Shown piece by piece: positions 4,533-6,187 of a stretch of DNA of 6,187 bases. Within the stretch, counting starts at the first letter, position 1; each line of letters starts with the position of its first letter. The notes below the pieces were generated by a model, which was not told where the DNA came from, did no database searches, and worked only from the letters and a program-made list of their open reading frames with translations. Made by a program: the position numbers and the translations under genes. The stretch is from Patescibacteria group bacterium UBA6130 (GTDB taxonomy: Bacteria; Patescibacteriota; Microgenomatia; UBA12405; UBA6130), in the NCBI GenBank assembly GCA_002428285.1, contig DIVO01000068.1:16555-22741 (forward strand), in the 5' to 3' direction.

Positions 4533-6187
4533 ATGAAACTCACTTCCCTTAAAAAGCCAAAAGCGGAATACCCAAAACAACAAGTAGGATTTGAAACTCC
4601 AATAAGATTTTTAAAGGGGGTTGGCCCCAAGATGTCGGCTAAACTTAAAAAGCTTAATATTGAAAATATCAATGATCTTCTTCATTACTTTCCTAGTTAC
4701 TACAAAGACTATTCGGTAATTAAAAAAATTAATCAGATTAACGATGGGGAAGTGGTCACAATTAAAGGCAAAGTCTTAGATTTTAAAAACAGCTATTTAC
4801 CAGGGAGAAGAACTCTGCAAAAAGCCACAATCTCTGATAGCTCTGGATTAATTGAAGCCACTTGGTTTAATCAGCCATTTTTACGCAATACCATTAAAAA
4901 GGGAGATAAAATTTATTTTTCTGGGAAAATCAAATCAACTGCTCACCGTTTATTTATGAATTCCCCTGAGCATGAACCTTTCGGTTCAAAAACCTTGAAC
5001 ACAGCTGGACTTATAGCACAGTATCCCGAAACCAAAGGTGTAAATTCAAAATATTTGAGAAAAATTATTAACCTTGCCTTGGATCTTTATACAAATAATA
5101 TTAAAGAGACTTTACCGAAAAGTATTCTTAGCAAATATGATTTGATTAGTAAAAAAGAAAGCATTGTACAAATTCATCTTCCCAAAACCCTTAGACAAGC
5201 GGACGAGGCAAAACAAAGAGCAGCCTTCGAAGAGATGTTTATTCTTCAATTAAAAATTCTAAAAAAGAAATTACTTTGGGAAAAGAAACTAAAAGGATCT
5301 GGTCAGAAAATTTTTAGACAAAAAATTTTTCAACTTCAGTCAAGTTTTTCATTCACTCTAACTACTGACCAGAAAAGAAGTCTTGAAGAAATTCTTTGTG
5401 ATTTAGAAAAAAATATCCCCATGAATAGACTGCTTCAGGGAGATGTCGGCTCGGGAAAAACAATCGTGGCTTTATTGGCTTGCTACAATACCTATCTAAA
5501 TAATCTTAAATCTATATATATGGCTCCAACCGAAATTCTTGCTTTCCAGCACTATCAAACCTTTAAAAAAATTCTTTCGCCCCTTGGTCTTACCATCGAA
5601 ATTAATACCTCTAGCAAAAAGGAAATATCAACTGAGGGTAAACAATCTGACATAATTATCGGCACTCATTCTCTTCTTCACAAAAAAGCAGAAGCTGCAT
5701 CGCTTATTATCATTGACGAACAACACCGTTTTGGGGTTGCCCAAAGGGCAAAAATTCTAAAGATATTTAAAGATAAAAAAATTACTCCTCACTTGCTAAC
5801 CATGACCGCCACTCCTATACCTCGAACAATAAGTCTTACTCTCCAGGGAGATTTAGATATGTCAATACTGAAAACCATGCCTAAAGGAAGACAAAAAATT
5901 TCCACTTATGTTGTTCCAATGAATAAGAGAGAAAGGGGGTATGAGTGGATAAAAAGAGAAATTTCCAAAAATAAATGCCAAGCGTTTATTGTCTGTCCTT
6001 TAATTGAAGAGTCTAGTTCAGAAACCTTAAAATCTGTCAAAGCCGCCAAACAAGAGTATGAGAACCTCCAAAAAATATTCGCAGATTTTAACCTGGGTCT
6101 ATTACATGGCAAACTAAAATCAACAGAAAAAGAGAAAATCTTAAAAAACATGCAAAGAGGGAAAATTGATATCCTCGTGTCCACCCC
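4533..6187 (+). CDS. recG: ATP-dependent DNA helicase RecG, 3'-truncated by window edge
   Basis: RecG is a monomeric double-strand DNA translocase that regresses stalled forks and migrates branched junctions during repair. The frame runs 551 codons from ATG 4533 and is still open at the edge; the family is usually about 680-700 residues. Visible in order: a helix-hairpin-helix-like GVGPKMSAKLKKL (29-41), the OB-fold wedge domain that grips the junction (about 60-130), TTDQ before the first RecA-like domain, Walker A GDVGSGKT (303-310), motif Ia APTEIL, Walker B DEQH (395-398) continuing as RFGVAQR, motif III within TMTATPIPRT (423-432), and LLHGKLK with ILVST of the second domain at the edge. 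The full catalytic set visible so far is intact. APTEILAFQHY has Phe where I would expect Glu. No Shine-Dalgarno site precedes the ATG; a TTG sits directly before it. It follows the microprotein by 19 bp and may depend on its translation. Confidence 0.96.
   Translation, partial: MKLTSLKKPKAEYPKQQVGFETPIRFLKGVGPKMSAKLKKLNIENINDLLHYFPSYYKDYSVIKKINQINDGEVVTIKGKVLDFKNSYLPGRRTLQKATISDSSGLIEATWFNQPFLRNTIKKGDKIYFSGKIKSTAHRLFMNSPEHEPFGSKTLNTAGLIAQYPETKGVNSKYLRKIINLALDLYTNNIKETLPKSILSKYDLISKKESIVQIHLPKTLRQADEAKQRAAFEEMFILQLKILKKKLLWEKKLKGSGQKIFRQKIFQLQSSFSFTLTTDQKRSLEEILCDLEKNIPMNRLLQGDVGSGKTIVALLACYNTYLNNLKSIYMAPTEILAFQHYQTFKKILSPLGLTIEINTSSKKEISTEGKQSDIIIGTHSLLHKKAEAASLIIIDEQHRFGVAQRAKILKIFKDKKITPHLLTMTATPIPRTISLTLQGDLDMSILKTMPKGRQKISTYVVPMNKRERGYEWIKREISKNKCQAFIVCPLIEESSSETLKSVKAAKQEYENLQKIFADFNLGLLHGKLKSTEKEKILKNMQRGKIDILVST

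Overview
The window reads as a housekeeping stretch of an AT-rich bacterial chromosome. It carries two convergent genes, a structured divergent intergenic region, and a rightward pair of genes running off the right edge. The compact PheT, the PBP1A with a Pro/Ser/Thr-rich C-terminal tail, the very tight packing and the low GC all resemble Patescibacteria (CPR), perhaps Microgenomates. That lineage call is inference from general resemblance; no rRNA or marker tree is available here. The standard genetic code fits all four reading frames (stops TAA, TAA and TAG; no in-frame TGA seen).

Left part (1-1467, +): the C-terminal 488 codons of pheT, the beta subunit of phenylalanyl-tRNA synthetase. Its start lies off the left edge. 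Centre-left (1464-4124, -): a complete bifunctional class A penicillin-binding protein (PBP1A family) with intact glycosyltransferase and transpeptidase motifs, an Ig-like domain and a low-complexity tail. The two genes meet tail to tail, with both stop codons sharing one TTAA palindrome.

Centre (about 4137-4402): the divergent intergenic region. It holds four evenly spaced hairpins of about 33 nt, 45 bp apart (4201-4367), separated by a partly conserved 12-nt spacer. The two middle hairpins are identical. The outer two differ in sequence but keep the fold and the ends (AAAC/T... ...TAGTTT or similar). This array is the most unusual thing in the window and I cannot assign it to a known element class.

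Right part (+): a 36-codon single-span membrane microprotein ORF (4403-4513) followed after 19 bp by recG (4533 to the edge, 551 codons), the branch-migration helicase, cut within its second RecA-like domain. The array lies where the leader of the microprotein-recG transcript, or the control region of the PBP gene, would be. The genes do not form one pathway: translation (pheT), cell-wall synthesis (PBP) and replication-fork repair (recG) are simply neighbours.
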